Of a stretch of 64,000 nucleotides of DNA, positions 11,676 to 31,345 are shown one piece after another. Each line of letters begins with the position of its first letter. Position 1 is the first letter of the stretch. This DNA is from Termitomyces sp. T153 (lineage: Eukaryota > Basidiomycota > Agaricomycetes > Agaricales > Lyophyllaceae): positions 1 to 64,000 of the forward strand of contig JACKQL020000046.1 of NCBI GenBank assembly GCA_018296165.2, in the 5' to 3' direction. The position numbers were made by a program, and so were the translations under genes. The notes below the pieces were generated by a model that made no database searches, was not told the origin of the DNA, and saw only the letters and a list, made by a program, of their open reading frames with translations.

Positions 11676-14600
11676 ATGTGGACGCTATCTGGGCCATTTG
11701 ATGGAGAAACAGGGGATGTCAACTTTCAAAGTGAGCCTTGTTGTGACTGAAATCACTGCTTTTATTGAAATCTTATGCAAATATCTAGAATCTAAATTGC
11801 TCAAGACCGGAACAACCTATAAGTTAGGAAGGAAAGGATGTCCGCTTGTAATTGCGAATAAGAAGATTTCGAGTCATCATTGTGACTTCGGAGTAGATAC
11901 ATTTTCTGCGGATGACGTGGTTTGTCAATTGTTTCTTTTTTGCAACTTTCTGCGACCTTCCGAGCTAACTTTACCTAATGGATAGGGTGACTCACTCAAG
12001 AAGCCCGCTTTAAAGTTCACAAACATGAAGGATAAGCCGCTGAGAGTTGCCAGAGACGGCGGGCAATTCAATGTCAATGCTCAAGAGACTTGTGAATTGA
12101 GAGACGGCGATAGGGTTGGATTGATATCTGGCTTGAATGTCGAGTGAGTCATTCGTACTCATATCACTACTTTCTGATCGAATCATTTGCTCAGCGTCAA
12201 ATGGGTACCAGTGTGCTGTTACGTTCAGCCCGTTATGGGAAAATCTCCCGTTGCCATAGCGGATTGCGCTTCTCTTGGTCTGTTATTGTTAGATTACTAC
12301 TATAGAACATACTGACCCAGATTTCTCAGGTCTTCACGTTGTACACATTCCAAACCTTCATGTAACCCATCACATTGCCCCGAGCTACACGGCTCAACCA
12401 ATCATCGCAGCTTCTTTGCTTTCGGCATCGCAGTTTGTCAAGCTAGAGTGGCTCGCCGAACTTCTTCGCGTAGGAACACTCCGAAAAGGCTCTCAGGACT
12501 CTTTGGAACACAATTTCGAGCTGCCGCCGCTAAACAAGTACCGGCCGGCCTACTCTCCTTCATTACCTACGTCACAGAAGGAAATGAGGGTATGGGAACC
12601 AAACGAAGAACGTCTTAACATGTTTTCAGCGTATCGTTTTCTTTACGTGGATGAGAAGAATCGAATCGGGGACTACAAGGAGGTTATCGAGAGGGGAGGA
12701 GGATCTTTTGAGACTTTTGATGCCGCTGCTGGGAAATTGAAGTTTCATAGAGCGTTGACTAGAGGACAAGCGAAAGAGGGTAAGACGCAGATTGTAGTAG
12801 GAAGGAAGAAGTCCATTATTGCCGCGGTTGGTAAAGAGCCGTGGAAGGAGCTGGTGGAGGAGGCGAAATCGTGAGTCCATGAGTTGTGGTATCGTTACTT
12901 TTTTGGTGGTTTCAACATCTTTTCTAGTTTTGGGCTACACATTGTCGATCCTGATGTCATAGTACAAGTCGTCATCGAGGTCGACACGTCACTATTCAAC
13001 AACCCACCCTCGCCAGACCCTGAAAATGAAGAACGTAGGTGACCATCTCTCGTTCCGATATAGGTAATTTTCCAAACAATAATCGGACCCCAGTGCTTCA
13101 ATCAACCTCCCTCCCTGACTTCATCCCTAACACACATTCTGAGGAACCGTCTTTACCACCACTAGAAGTGCAACAGAATAGACCTCCAAAGCGATTGCTC
13201 CGTCGTGCCACCTCTCGTCAACCTTCCCAAGAGCCCTCCGCCCCAGCAACCAAAACTCCTGACACTGAGCCGGAGCCGGAGCCTGAAGTTGCCCCTCCAC
13301 CGCGCAAGGTCTTTACTTTTAACCATCCTCTTATGCCAGTTCGGGCTGACGAACCCGTCATCTTTGCATATAGCCACTGACAAGACGTGTCAAAGCTGGC
13401 GGAGCACCTTTGGTGATCGGTTTCGACGATCCGTCTATGATACTAGATGCTCCACCTGATGATTCTGCACTTACTCCCGTACCTGATCCCAGTCCTCCAC
13501 CACAACCTGTTGATAATGGACCGGTATGCCATATCTATGAGATTTGAAATAGGGCTCATGACTTACCCTGTAGCCGCCTGTAAAGGCCCCTCGTTCGTCC
13601 AGACTGAAACGTCGCGTTGGAGCTTTATCCCAGAGCGGTCCATCGCAAGCTTTTGGGTATACATTCGAAGAACCCACTATAGAACCCGTTGAGGAACCAC
13701 CACTAAAGAAGTTCAAGGCATTGTTTGAAGCTAGCGGTCGGGAGAACATGGATTCTGGGACTTTCGACGACGGCACGTTTGACCACGTTCCTCAGTCTCA
13801 GCCAATTTTGGATAATTCCAGCCAAACGCAGATCGAAAGTCAGACACAGGGGAAGAAGAGTCGCATTGGTCGAACGGGGCCTGCGAACCTGAGCACTCTG
13901 AGGGAGGAGGAAGAAGAATCGCAAGCGTCGGCTGTTGCGCCACGGGGTACGAAACGCGGGCTGGAAGACGTCGATGAAGATGTCGAAATTGGTGATGGTG
14001 ATGTCAGATCCAGTTCGTCGAAGAAACGTGCGATTGAGGATGTCAATGCTGTTGAGAAGGTCACCACGAGCACGACTGCCGCTTTGGGTGCTCGTGCGAC
14101 AAGTAAACCTCCGTCTTCTACTGCTGCTAGCAAACCGATCACTGCTCATAAAGGAGGAGCGCCGCCCGGAAAGCCCGATACAGACGATAAGTTTCTCAAA
14201 GCCATCGCATCAACGAAGAAAGGGAAGAAGGGGGAGGATGATTTCGATCGTGATTTTAACAAGCTCAAGATCAGTAAACCTACTTTTGAACGTGCAGATC
14301 CGGAGGAGGAATGGGCTCTTGTAGCCGATTTTGGGGATGATACAAATGTTAGGGGGAATTTCATGGTTGTTGTTGAAATGCCTGTGTATAACCGGAGGAG
14401 AGGGAAGGTTGATGAAACTCCTACACAGTGGGAAGGAAAGCCTAATTTCAAGAAGTTCAAAAAGGTAGAAATATTTCTTTCCTATCGTTTCTTAGTATGA
14501 CTAACAATCAGAACAGAAAGCGGGAACTATTCGTTTAGCAAAGGTTGAGCTCTTTTTGAATGAAGAGAATGATTATGGAATGGGGCCTGGTGAGACTTCT

Positions 14601-15133
14601 CTCAAGGTACCGTTCTCTTTCATTTGATAATCGGAAACACAGGATATTGGAAAGGAGGAAAGTCTCAGGACCGACACGTGGACGAGTATGGACTCACACA
14701 AACTCAAGCCGCCATCAAGAATGAAGAGCCAACGCAGACTCGACCTAGTAGGAGCCAAGCGCCAATGGTGATCGATGACTCGGACGAAGACATTGCTCCA
14801 ATTCGAAGAGGCAAGTCCAAGGTCTCTTCCCGAGCTACCTCTGCCGTTCCACCTAAACGAACGTCCGCCCGCTCGAAAGCGCCCGCAAAATCTCAGCCTC
14901 TATTCCTGGAAGAAGACGAGGACGAAGACGGTGTACAAGCGTCAAATAATGGTGGTGATGTACCAGATGATAGCGATGATGAACAAACTCTTCGATCAAC
15001 CCGAACCAGGAGCACGCAAAAGCCGCCAGCTAAAGCTAAGGCATCAACCAGGAAAGCTGTGCCCATTCTGGTTGACGATGATAGTGATGATGGTGCTGTC
15101 TTCAAGGGGTTCAAGGGGAAACGAAGGCGATGA
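11676..15133 (+). CDS. NBS1: Nibrin (NBS1/Xrs2 type), MRN-complex subunit
   Basis: Multi-exon gene. Exon 1 is 11676-11730 (MWTLSGPFDGETG), exon 2 11789-11919, exon 3 11986-12143, exon 4 from 12195; all phases agree. Residues 1 to about 105 form an FHA domain (YKLGRKGCPLVI and KKISSHH, the phosphothreonine-binding loops). Next come two BRCT-like units (first around IADCASLGLHVVHI...FVKLEWL, second around PNEERLNMFSAYRFLYVD). A long acidic/basic linker follows. It carries PNFKKFKK (about 14439-14465), the conserved NFKxFxK Mre11-binding motif, interrupted right after it by an intron. The extreme C-terminus is an acidic run, then FKGF, then KRRR, matching the acidic-FxF/Y-basic Tel1/ATM-recruiting tail. 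The family senses double-strand breaks in the nucleus with Mre11 and Rad50. One FHA loop has SSHH where SRxH is usual. Gene ends convergently to CSE1. Confidence 0.9.
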
Positions 15134-15585
15134 GAGTATGATATAGTCATTTCATTTCAATATTGAAAATACATATACGATTAACGTGGACTCGATTGGA
15201 ACCATCTATTCTACATCCCCTGTTTGTTTCGATGCAGTCTGATGTAACGGTTTACTTGGTGGCATTCAAGGCGGTCTGTAGATGGGAGATGTAAGTAATT
15301 TGTCTCATGTAATCTGGTATAATCTTCGTCCGACCTCGCATGTCCGAATACAGGCACTGGCCACGAAGCGCTCAAGGTTGGACACTCCATTGCAACCGCG
15401 GCCGAAGGACACCGAGGGAGTCATGAGGCAAGGTGATCGGTCCGACATTTTTTCATGGATTATATACCGCCTTTGAAGTTACGTCGGCCTCAGCCACGCC
15501 TTCAAAAATATCATATTCAGGAATTGATGGATTGAAACCTCTATTCAACTCCTCCTGTCCTCCTTCCTCCAAACTAAAAAGCTCT
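15134..15585. other. Convergent spacer between NBS1 and CSE1
   Basis: About 450 bases between the two stop codons; no protein-like frame. It must hold both 3' UTRs. Confidence 0.5.
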
Positions 15586-18500
15586 TTACAATACGTATCC
15601 TGCTGATGCGAGCACCTGGATGAATGGGCCAACATCAGGGGCTGCCTCGATCATTGCCTTCACGCTCTGCCCATGTCTCTTAGACATCTGCACAAGTTCC
15701 TGGCCAAGGAATTGCTGTGGGTCTCGTACATACTCAACGGGGTCAACTTCCGTATTTTCTGACGCCGCAAGCCGTGAATAGGCAGCTTGATAACCAGCAG
15801 TCTGTTCTTCAAAGTCGATCTCAGTCAATCCTGCATGTGGATCTTCGTCTATCTTTGAGTTTGTGAGGTATTGAGGCTCGCTGAAGAGTTTCACGAGGCT
15901 GCCAAAGGTTGCCGGCCTATGCCAGAGTCGGACGACACACAGGAAGCAATAGTATGAGGGTAACTCACCATGCCGCAGCAGATGGCTGTCGTGTCATGAA
16001 GGTGCTCTGTGTCAGTAAACGTGTGACGCCCACTACTGTGAGCTTGCGCTCCTTTGTCGGCATTTTGGGAATTTGGGGAACAATGAAGTTGACCAAGATC
16101 TGAGACCATAGTCTATCGAAGGAGAACGTGTGGATATTCTTGCTCTGTGGTCAACCAATTAGGAAACAGGACCTACCCAGGCTGAATTTCCTCGATGGTT
16201 CCAATTACGTAGTCAGGAGAGAGGCCATCCACATTGATGGCCATCGTAAACAAGAAAAACTTGGTGAAGAGATGAACATATTTGTCCGTCTTAGATGTTT
16301 GCATCCTCGTGAGAAGGGTCATCACTATTGCCTTGAAGTACTGCTTCAATTGGTCCCTGCATTAGACGACTGTTATGCCGTGCTTCATGAAAAGCCTGAT
16401 GAAAGAACTTACGGCTTAACGTTGAAAGCAACGGACTGGAGTAGCTCGAAGCCCCACGCGTCGTTAAGCTTAGACGGGATTAAGCGTTGCTGCACGACCG
16501 CTAGTACTGAGGCAACTTGGCCAGCGGCAAGCATGCCTGCGCTATCTCTCGCTAGGTATGCCTTGAGCAGCTTTACTAGTCCTGGAATACTACCCTTTTG
16601 TTGCCAGATAGCTGGTGTGAGCAGGAATGGAAGGAGGCTACGGTATTGCTCTGGCACTTCTGCTGTGTGGAGCTCCAGCATTTGCGCAAGGACTTGAAAT
16701 ACATAGGGAATGTATTCTGTGCATCGGAAGAACCGCTTGAGACGGTAAGAGACGAAAAGAAAGAGAGAGCTCACGATCGACGTCCTGTTGCAATATGAAG
16801 GTAAAAGGTCCGAAAAGAGCTTGCTCAAATATTGGTAGTGTCGATGCGTTTCCACTGACTACGAATCTTTCGACGGCTTAGCCAAAAGTTGACAGAATAT
16901 GAGAAGCAGTATACCTCATGAGACCCGAAATACTCTCAAAGATGAACTGATCGAAACGAGGATTGCTGGGATTCTTTGAAATGAGACCAAGAATTGCGAC
17001 AAGGCGCGTCAATATCTGCTCAAAGGTCGGGGTAAACGTCTGACGAGCAGTTACGATGACCCGCATGACACCTGAAAAAGCCCGGTGAGATCGTTTCGCA
17101 CTCAACATGCAAGTCTCTTACACTTCATAAGATAATCATTCTCTGCAACCTTCTCTGCTGTACCAGCGCTCTCTATCCTTGTTAAGAGCGCGTCAACAAG
17201 GCTGAGGGCAAGGTCGTGGATGTCCGCTTGAGCAAAACTGGAGCGTTTAAGACCACGTGAATAACTCAGAAGTGAACGTGTTGGCATACGAACATGAGAT
17301 GATTTCCTTGCTTGATGGAAAGGATACGATCGATAGTAATGGCGGCGTAAGTATAGGTCACATAATTGGTAGAACGCAGGTGCTGCGCCAGGAGCGGGAG
17401 TACCGAGAGAAGTTGAGGTTTTGTGAGCTAAATAATAGATGAGTATTTTATGAGGAAGACACAGATAGGGACGCAGACTTGGTTGCGGAAAGTAAGGAGG
17501 AATCGGATAGCATCCACCTGCAGTATGGGATGCACGGTGCCCTGTGCAGCCTGCAAGTCCTGGAAGACGTGATCCGAAAAGAATTTGACAACATCTACGA
17601 GGGAATTTGTTGACGTCACACCGTGCTGAGATCGATAATATCATCAGCTCGTCTTCTCACACTTTCAAATATCACTTACTTGTGATGTTGAACCCCTCGT
17701 CGCCAGCGCCGTCAAGAGATATACTGCACTGTCCTTGGATTTCCAATTTTCTGCTTTGTTTGACTCATACTCGTTCAAGCCGGTTCCAATCCACGTTCCA
17801 ACAATTTCGGTGGTCTCTGCCTCGAACCCGCTTCCCACAAGAGCCTGGAGGACGTCTGCTGCAGCTTGTCGACGAGTAGCAGTGTCCGTACCCGTAGTTG
17901 ATAGTGCCAAGTCCAGACGAATGAATTCTAGTGGGTCATCCTCGAATTGTTCCACATCGTGCTCTCGTAGTGCAACGTTGGAAACAACAACACCCTGCAC
18001 TAAGGAGGATATTGTTTCTCTCGCCGAGAAAAGACTTTTCCATTGACCTGAGCGAATTGCTGTTGAAATAAATCGAAGAGATTGGGAGACAAGCTAAAAA
18101 TGACTTATACACTACACTGCAAACAGCACAATCCAAAGTAGTACTGACATTGTCATCTGCGATACCAGGGAGCTGATTGGATCCGATCAGGCCCCACACA
18201 GACTGAACGAAAGATTCGACGGCAGGTGATTGTTGTAGTTGCTCCGGGTATAGCTTGATATATAGCTACAAGAAATGAGGAAAGGTCAATTACGAGTCGC
18301 ATGTAGAACGCTTACTTCGGCAACTTCGAGGATACCAGTTTTGATCTGCGACGGAAGGGAAGGGGTTGTATCATCCGGCTATTATACATCATTGGTTAGA
18401 TCTTGATATCTGCAGTGGACAAACGTAACCTCACGTCACCCTTGAGCTCTGCCGAGTCCCAAGTCAGGAACAGTTGGAACCAACCTATCCCTGGTGCAAA

Positions 18501-19333
18501 GAATTCGGCATGAGCATCCTCAATATCAGGAGGAAGGTCATGGCAAGTGAAATCATAAAATATATCGTTAAGTAGGACCATAGCTTGTGCAAGAAGCGCG
18601 TAGTTGGTAAGAGGCGTGGCCACGGAAGGGTTCGTGCTGGGGTCTTTCAGAAGAGTCGCTGTTTGCCTAAAGAGCTGCAAGAACGGCTTGACAAATGTTT
18701 TAAGGACAAGATTTATCTCTGTAAAGAGGTCATCGGATCGGACATGAGCGCGCCACTTGCGAAAAATTGAATGTGCGGTTTCAAGGACGCCGATATTGAT
18801 GTTGTAGTCAGTCGGGGAAAGAGACGCGACAAGTTGCTAGCACCCAGGTATCATGACATCAGCCTAGATAGTCCTCGAAAATCAGGTCACGAACCTACAT
18901 CGATGAGGTTCTCCCATCTAGATGGGAAGTCAAGTTCTGCGATCAGAGAGACAGACTCTGCTACTTGAGCACGAATGCCCTTGTCTGCAGGACTAGACAA
19001 CACCAGCATGGCAGGCACGAGCTCTGATCTCAATACTGCCTTGTCCTGCTCGGCTAAGGGTTGTACATCCTGAAAGGGGGCGACGTTGGGAATCAGGCTG
19101 TACAAAGCTATCGTGAGGGTATAACAAACCTCCTCCCATCTGTGCTTTGCAATGTTCTTGAGATACACTCCGCCCGCCAATCGAACCGCGCGATCCTGCG
19201 ATGGCTCCAAGACGAGACGTAGGAGATGCGAGAGGAAGCCAGGCTGAACGCTCACAGCATCGAGATTTTGCTCCGCTTGTTTTCTAGTTGTAGGTTCGAG
19301 AGAAGCAAGGAGCAGAGCTGGAAGATCAGCCAT
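15586..19333 (-). CDS. CSE1: Exportin-2 / importin-alpha re-exporter
   Basis: A long intron-rich gene on the minus strand. The start is ATG at 19333 (MADLPALLLASLEPTTRKQ). The first 60 residues fit the importin-beta N-terminal domain: QAEQNLDAVSVQPGFLSHLL, then VRLAGGVYLKNIAKHRW. Further exons give HEAT-repeat helices (SRWENLIDV, LLNDIFYDFTCHDLPP, PGIGWFQLFLTWD, DDPLEFIRLDLA). The C-terminal CAS/CSE domain includes AIWQQKGSIPGLVKLLKAYL and FIFESISGLMRY, and the end is EAAPDVGPFIQVLASAGYVL with stop at 15586. At least a dozen introns of about 50-60 bases interrupt it. CSE1/CAS with RanGTP returns importin-alpha from nucleus to cytoplasm and is essential in yeasts. Length and domain order look complete. 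The next minus-strand gene (KDM4-like) ends only about 290 bases upstream. Confidence 0.93.
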
Positions 19334-19625
19334 AATGGTCAAATGAAAGGACGAGAAATTTCGATTTCTAAGACGCGTGCTTTTCGTGTGGTTCTATTTG
19401 GCCACGCGCCAGAGACGCGTTTGCTTCAACGTTGCTTCGTTCAAGAATAAAAACTCTGCTTTATTGGATACTATTACAGCGATTCGTATATTCAAGGACG
19501 ACTACATTTGAGACAAACAAGAAACGACAACGCCATACAACCATCGAGGGAGATGAGATGGTATAACCGAAATAAACAGAATAAAAACATACGCATTCTA
19601 GAAGAGATTGTCGCAGAAAACTACA

Positions 19626-26802
<7,177 letters not shown>

Positions 26803-27907
26803 ATGTCCGGCCGAAACTACTACTCCGACTCTGACAGAAAGGCCATGCTCTCTACGAACGAATATCACTGGCAAAGGAGCGACCATGGCGAGGCTGATCC
26901 CGCTTTCTACAATAATACCGTCGTTTGTGAGTATGGCCCTATCTCAAGTGCAGAGATTGTTTGCTCATGTATGTTGAACTCCAGACCCTCCTCAGACTTC
27001 GTACATAGGGTGGAATGATTCCGGAATAAATCAATTCAAACAACGTAAGTTTGCCGATGTATAACGAATGCCAAACATTCTAAAGCTAACTTAAGCCTTA
27101 CAATGTGGTGATACCCATTTTCACCCGCCCTCTACATCGTACGATAGATCGCGATCATCCAGTCAGTCATTAAAGACTTTCTCCCTTTTATTGACCAAGG
27201 CATCTTTAGATGTATACGGGGATTCGCAGTTGTGGACTTGGGGAGCGTCCTCCTCCACCGAGTCTCCTGTATTCAACGGAATACCGTTCGATCCCGCATC
27301 TACATCTGCAGGCTCCAGCCAGTGTTCCCATATGGATGGTGACTACAGTTTGATCATGCCAATCAACTTCCACCAACTAAATTTTCATATCCCAGCCACG
27401 TCCCCGCTATCATCGAACGAATTTTCCAACGTTCCTAATGAAATTCCCGTTTCCACTCGGCATGAATCATCTAGCATGAACCTCCATTCTTCCTCTTTGC
27501 CCACTCAATCGAGACAACAATCCCCGCGTCCAGTCCGAACTCTCTATTCCCCCGATTTTCAAAAATCAAGAGAACCCTCGCCTACGCATAGCGACAGCGA
27601 TCCTAAACGTCGGTTTCCCTGTTTGATGATTGGGTGTGGGCGTCGTTTCACCAGCCAGTATACGCTGAAGGTGCACATGGAGGCACACAAACCTAAACCT
27701 CGTGTTTCGTTTGAGTGCACGCTCGGATGTTCGGAGAGATTTTCTCGGCAACATGATCGGCTGCGACACGAAGTGGCGAAACATGGAAAAGTTTGCGAAT
27801 TTCTCTGCGACGATTGTGGGAGATTCTTCTCAACAGGTAAAACTCTGGGTAATCATAAATGCCCCGTCGCTCAAGGCAACACCCGATGGGTCAACAACTC
27901 AGGTTAA
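26803..27907 (+). CDS. C2H2 zinc-finger protein, probable transcription factor
   Basis: Three exons whose phases agree: 26803 to about 26926 (MSGRNYYSDSDRKAMLSTN...), about 26981-27043 (YPPQTSYIGWNDSGINQFKQ) and about 27096-27907. The C-terminal third holds two fingers, C-x4-C-x12-H-x3-H (FPCLMIGCGRRF...HMEAH) and C-x3-C-x12-H-x4-H (FECTLGCSERF...HEVAKH), and a third degenerate C2HC finger (FLCDDCGRFFS...NHKC). The middle is rich in Ser and Pro with several SP sites, as in activation or regulatory regions. An in-frame ATG exists at 26749, but the 26803 start gives the cleaner N-terminus. A nuclear DNA-binding role is inferred; targets are unknown. It is the last intact gene before the transposon block. 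Confidence 0.8.
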
Positions 27908-29155
27908 CCGTGGACATCTATTTCTTCGACTCGTTTTCGGGCGTTCAAGTCGGAACTTAGGAGTGATTTCGTGGGCTCTCGTTATGCGCGATAGTTGCCA
28001 CCATAAACTCGTTACAGTTATGAACCAGAATTCTTTTGTTCGAATAAGTCCTATTCGTATTAAAGCTCCTAACTACCGCATGAGATTATGGCCACCGCGA
28101 TATCCGGACCCTGGCTGATACTCTTACATGTGGCGCTATACGGGAAATGTAATCGGTCCCATGAGAGACCGGAAAGGTTCTCGTTTGGATGTTATCCAAG
28201 ATTTCAACAGTATACAATACGATGGCATACTTGTACCAGGCTATGTACATATGCAGGCATATAGTAAGGGACACCATATATGATCAGATCAGATCATTCA
28301 GATTCAACATTTCATGTGTGTAGATTACAATGTCTTACAATAGAAAGAAAGGATAGAATTCCCGATAATCCGATTGACTACCGAGCCCTGTCTTGAGACT
28401 GACAAGCTCAGCCTCGATAGCTCATTACCCAGACTATCAGAATGAATTAATGAATACCCCTTCATTCTAAGGCCTAAGATAGATCTAAAGTCTGGCAAGT
28501 TTTCCAAGAAGCCTAGAAATTTCCTCCTGATGTTGTTCCACTTGTATCAAAACAAGCTAAAGTCGAGCTATGGTCTGTGCCTTTAGCATGGGCCTGTATC
28601 TTTTGCCAAGACCCAGACCCAACCTCACTTTTGGTTGGGTGACTTGGTTTGGCCGACACCTAGTAGAGTCGCAAGAATGAACACTGCGGTTGCCGGCTCA
28701 TCCATTGTATCTATGTACATCAAAAACATGGAGGTGTGCAACGTGCTCCGTTATTTAGGCGGGTTTGACACAATCACCTTGGCGTGCATGCTTTGTCTCT
28801 ACCTCTTCTGTCAGCCAGTGACCCCTGGGAGGACGAGCCACTTGTGCCGAAGGTTGTGCTACTAATATAAGCCACTGAGAACTGCAAGATGCTCACAGTA
28901 GAGGTGCGCCGTTTCCCGTCATATTTATGCCGAGGAAGGGTGGAGCTAGATAAGCATGAGGTGCAGAGAATATGAGACGAGACGCCAAACTGAAGCTGAA
29001 GGAGACTGCATTCGCAGAGGCTCGGGGCGAGGAGCGGGCTAAGATTGAGCAGGCTGAGATTACGGCGCTCTGGCTCTTGGACGATATGGACGAGCAGAAA
29101 TGTGTGCAATGAGTTGGGTCGGTCATACTACATCTGTATGTTCGAAGGGACCAAA
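27908..29155. other. Border region between gene-rich and transposon-rich DNA
   Basis: No gene is supported. From about 28.88 kb the sequence still has normal CpG. A short plus-strand frame at about 28971-29110 encodes a charged, helix-like peptide (KLKLKETAFAEARGEERAKI) that may be a fragment of a lost gene or element. The drop in CpG begins between about 29.4 and 29.9 kb. Confidence 0.4.
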
Positions 29156-29469
29156 TCATCACGTCCGAAGTTCCCGCTACTATGTAGTGGGTTTCTTGTG
29201 GCTCTATCGAAAAAAACGTCAAAGGTTGATTCAGATAAAAAGTCACGCTTTCCGGACCGCTGATCCGGCCGGCCCGTTTCTTCCCGTGTGCTCATCGTTT
29301 TCCTTTTTGGTTTTCGTTTCTATATATGCCTTTCAGTCCGTGCCGTTTCTAGACCTGCAATCCACTGTTCAATAGAAAAGTTGCATTCGTTTCCCTTGCT
29401 ATTGCCCCATCTCGATCTCCTCAAGAGGTATGTCTTTTGTCTTCTCTGTGTATCACATGTGATTTTATC
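29156..29469 (+). repeat. Direct repeat copy 1 (CpG-rich version)
   Basis: Aligns by eye with 31015-31345 over about 310 bases; shared blocks include 'aaaggttgattcagat' and 'agacctgcaatc'. This copy keeps CpG (ttccggaccgctgatccgg), whereas the other has TpG or CpA at most of those places. It could be an old LTR, a promoter copy or a dispersed repeat. Confidence 0.6.
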
Positions 29470-31014
29470 CGTCGTTTCATATACCCCTTTTCCCATGCAC
29501 ATCTCCTTTGACTTGATATTCTACTGCAACAATGTCCATCTTTCCTCTACCTGCATGCTATTACCCTTTGTCCTCAGAACTAACAGTATCTGAGGTCCGT
29601 TCTGTTTTTTTTTCTGATGGGAATTTAGCCTTGTTGGTCAGCAATTCAATATTCCATATTCATGCTTCTGTTTTTACCAGGCTCTCTCCAGGCTTTAAGG
29701 ACATGTGGAATTCACATCCCTTGCATGGAAACTGATGGACTCATAGCATCTGTATCATAAGCAAGGATTCTGTTGATTTTTATACTCTTATCAGGGCTAT
29801 CTATTATCTTGATTCATACGTTCTCTTGTGTTTAGCATTGTACATATATTGACTATTTTAGATCTTTCTTGAGCCACCAGCCTTTGCATCCAGATATCAT
29901 CCATTCCTTGTTACCCATGGGGGACAAATTTTCAATATTTGGGGTCTACACCACCATTGTTGATCACATTTGGCATTGTTTCCTTTCTTCCCTACATAGT
30001 TACAATTTATCTTTCAATCTAATTGATACCTCTCTGGCAGCAGATCCTAGTGTGGAGATCAATCTTTTTGCATCCTGTCTCTTGTTTGGTCTTCAATCTT
30101 GTGTACCTGTACTGTTGCACCATATCTGTAAATGTTATCTGTTGGTTTGTAACATTCAGTTTTTGTTCTTTTACTCTCTGTTGATTCAATTCAAGCATAA
30201 TATTCAGTCTGGCATCACCCATGTTGATGGTACAGTTGCATGTATGAATGCAGCAGACATCACTCAAGTGTGTGTCAATAGGCAGTGGTTATTGTTGGCC
30301 CAGACAGAGCATACATGGTCTTGGTTGTTTCATCAGTTTTCTGGCAGTCATTGTTTACACCCTTCCTCTTGTCCTGCTGCCCAAGATGAAATCAGTCACT
30401 CATTCTTTTGCAAAGCTACCCTCTCATGTTATAACACCCTGAAGGCACTTACTCTATGGAATACTGTCTGGTCTTTGCTCTTTTGTATGTGGTGTGCTGC
30501 TAAGGTCACAGCGACACATGCAGAACAATGCAAAAATCTGTGGCAGATGTTACCTTTCTATTTTGGCTTGGCTAGATGGGATGACAAGTTTAAACTGGAG
30601 TAAACAAGTGCAGTATACATTATAGAAAACATTATGTTGATGTGTGATTGTGGACATAGACAGGGTGCAAGCTCCAATATAGAAGGATTGAACTTGCCTT
30701 GAATAATTTACTCTACATGCATGTCACGTGCTTATAGAACTGTAGTCTAGACCTGTTTGAAGCTGACTGCCCCTGAACAGAAAGAGAAACAAACACAAAC
30801 ATGAATTAAATGGCTTATGTTTACAGTATGATTTTTAAATAATAACTATTAAACAACAATTATTGAACAGGAATAAGAAATGGTGAGTAATGTCAGAGCA
30901 AGATGTTATGTATAGGGCTGCAACAGAATTGTCACAATGGAATGGAGTCCAAAATAGTAGTGGGCATTGCAGCCAAACAGGGGGGTTGAAATCATCATGT
31001 GCAAAGTACTTAGA
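29470..31014. other. 1.5 kb of AT-rich, CpG-poor DNA, unclassified
   Basis: A plus-strand open frame at 29869-30603 (244 codons) exists, but it is hydrophobic and Cys/His-rich without repeat, motif or splice logic, and I cannot support it as a gene. TATA-like and pyrimidine-rich stretches are frequent. The whole block is almost devoid of CpG. Confidence 0.35.
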
Positions 31015-31345
31015 AGATGATATTCCTGCTACTTTAGTAGTGGGTTCTTGTGTGTCTATCAAAAAACATGTTAAAGGTTGATTCAGATGGATGGTCACAT
31101 TTTCTGGACTGCTGATCTGTCCAGGCCATTTTTCTCCTTGTGCCTCCCATTTTCCTCTCCCAGTTGCTTTCCTCCCAGTCCCTGGCATTTGTAGACCTGC
31201 AATCTACTTTTCAACCTTTTTATTCAATTTTTGCACATCAGCTTTTCTATCTCATATCTTGCCTTCAATTGCTATTGTTACATTCCAATCTGTTCAACTT
31301 GCAAGTGTTTTGTTTATTTTGTGTAGCTCCATGTGATTCTATCTG
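31015..31345 (+). repeat. Direct repeat copy 2 (CpG-decayed version)
   Basis: Second copy of the repeat at 29156-29469, in the same orientation, about 1.85 kb downstream. Where copy 1 has CCGGACCG, this copy has CTGGACTG. It ends just before the long decayed frame that starts near 31333. Confidence 0.6.

Noticed and set aside
13703..14149. Minus-strand open frames of 100-148 codons
   Set aside because: Antisense shadows of the low-complexity linker of NBS1.
29869..30603. 244-codon plus-strand open frame
   Set aside because: Hydrophobic, Cys/His-rich, no recognisable domain, in AT-rich CpG-depleted DNA where stop-free frames arise easily; no splice or promoter logic.
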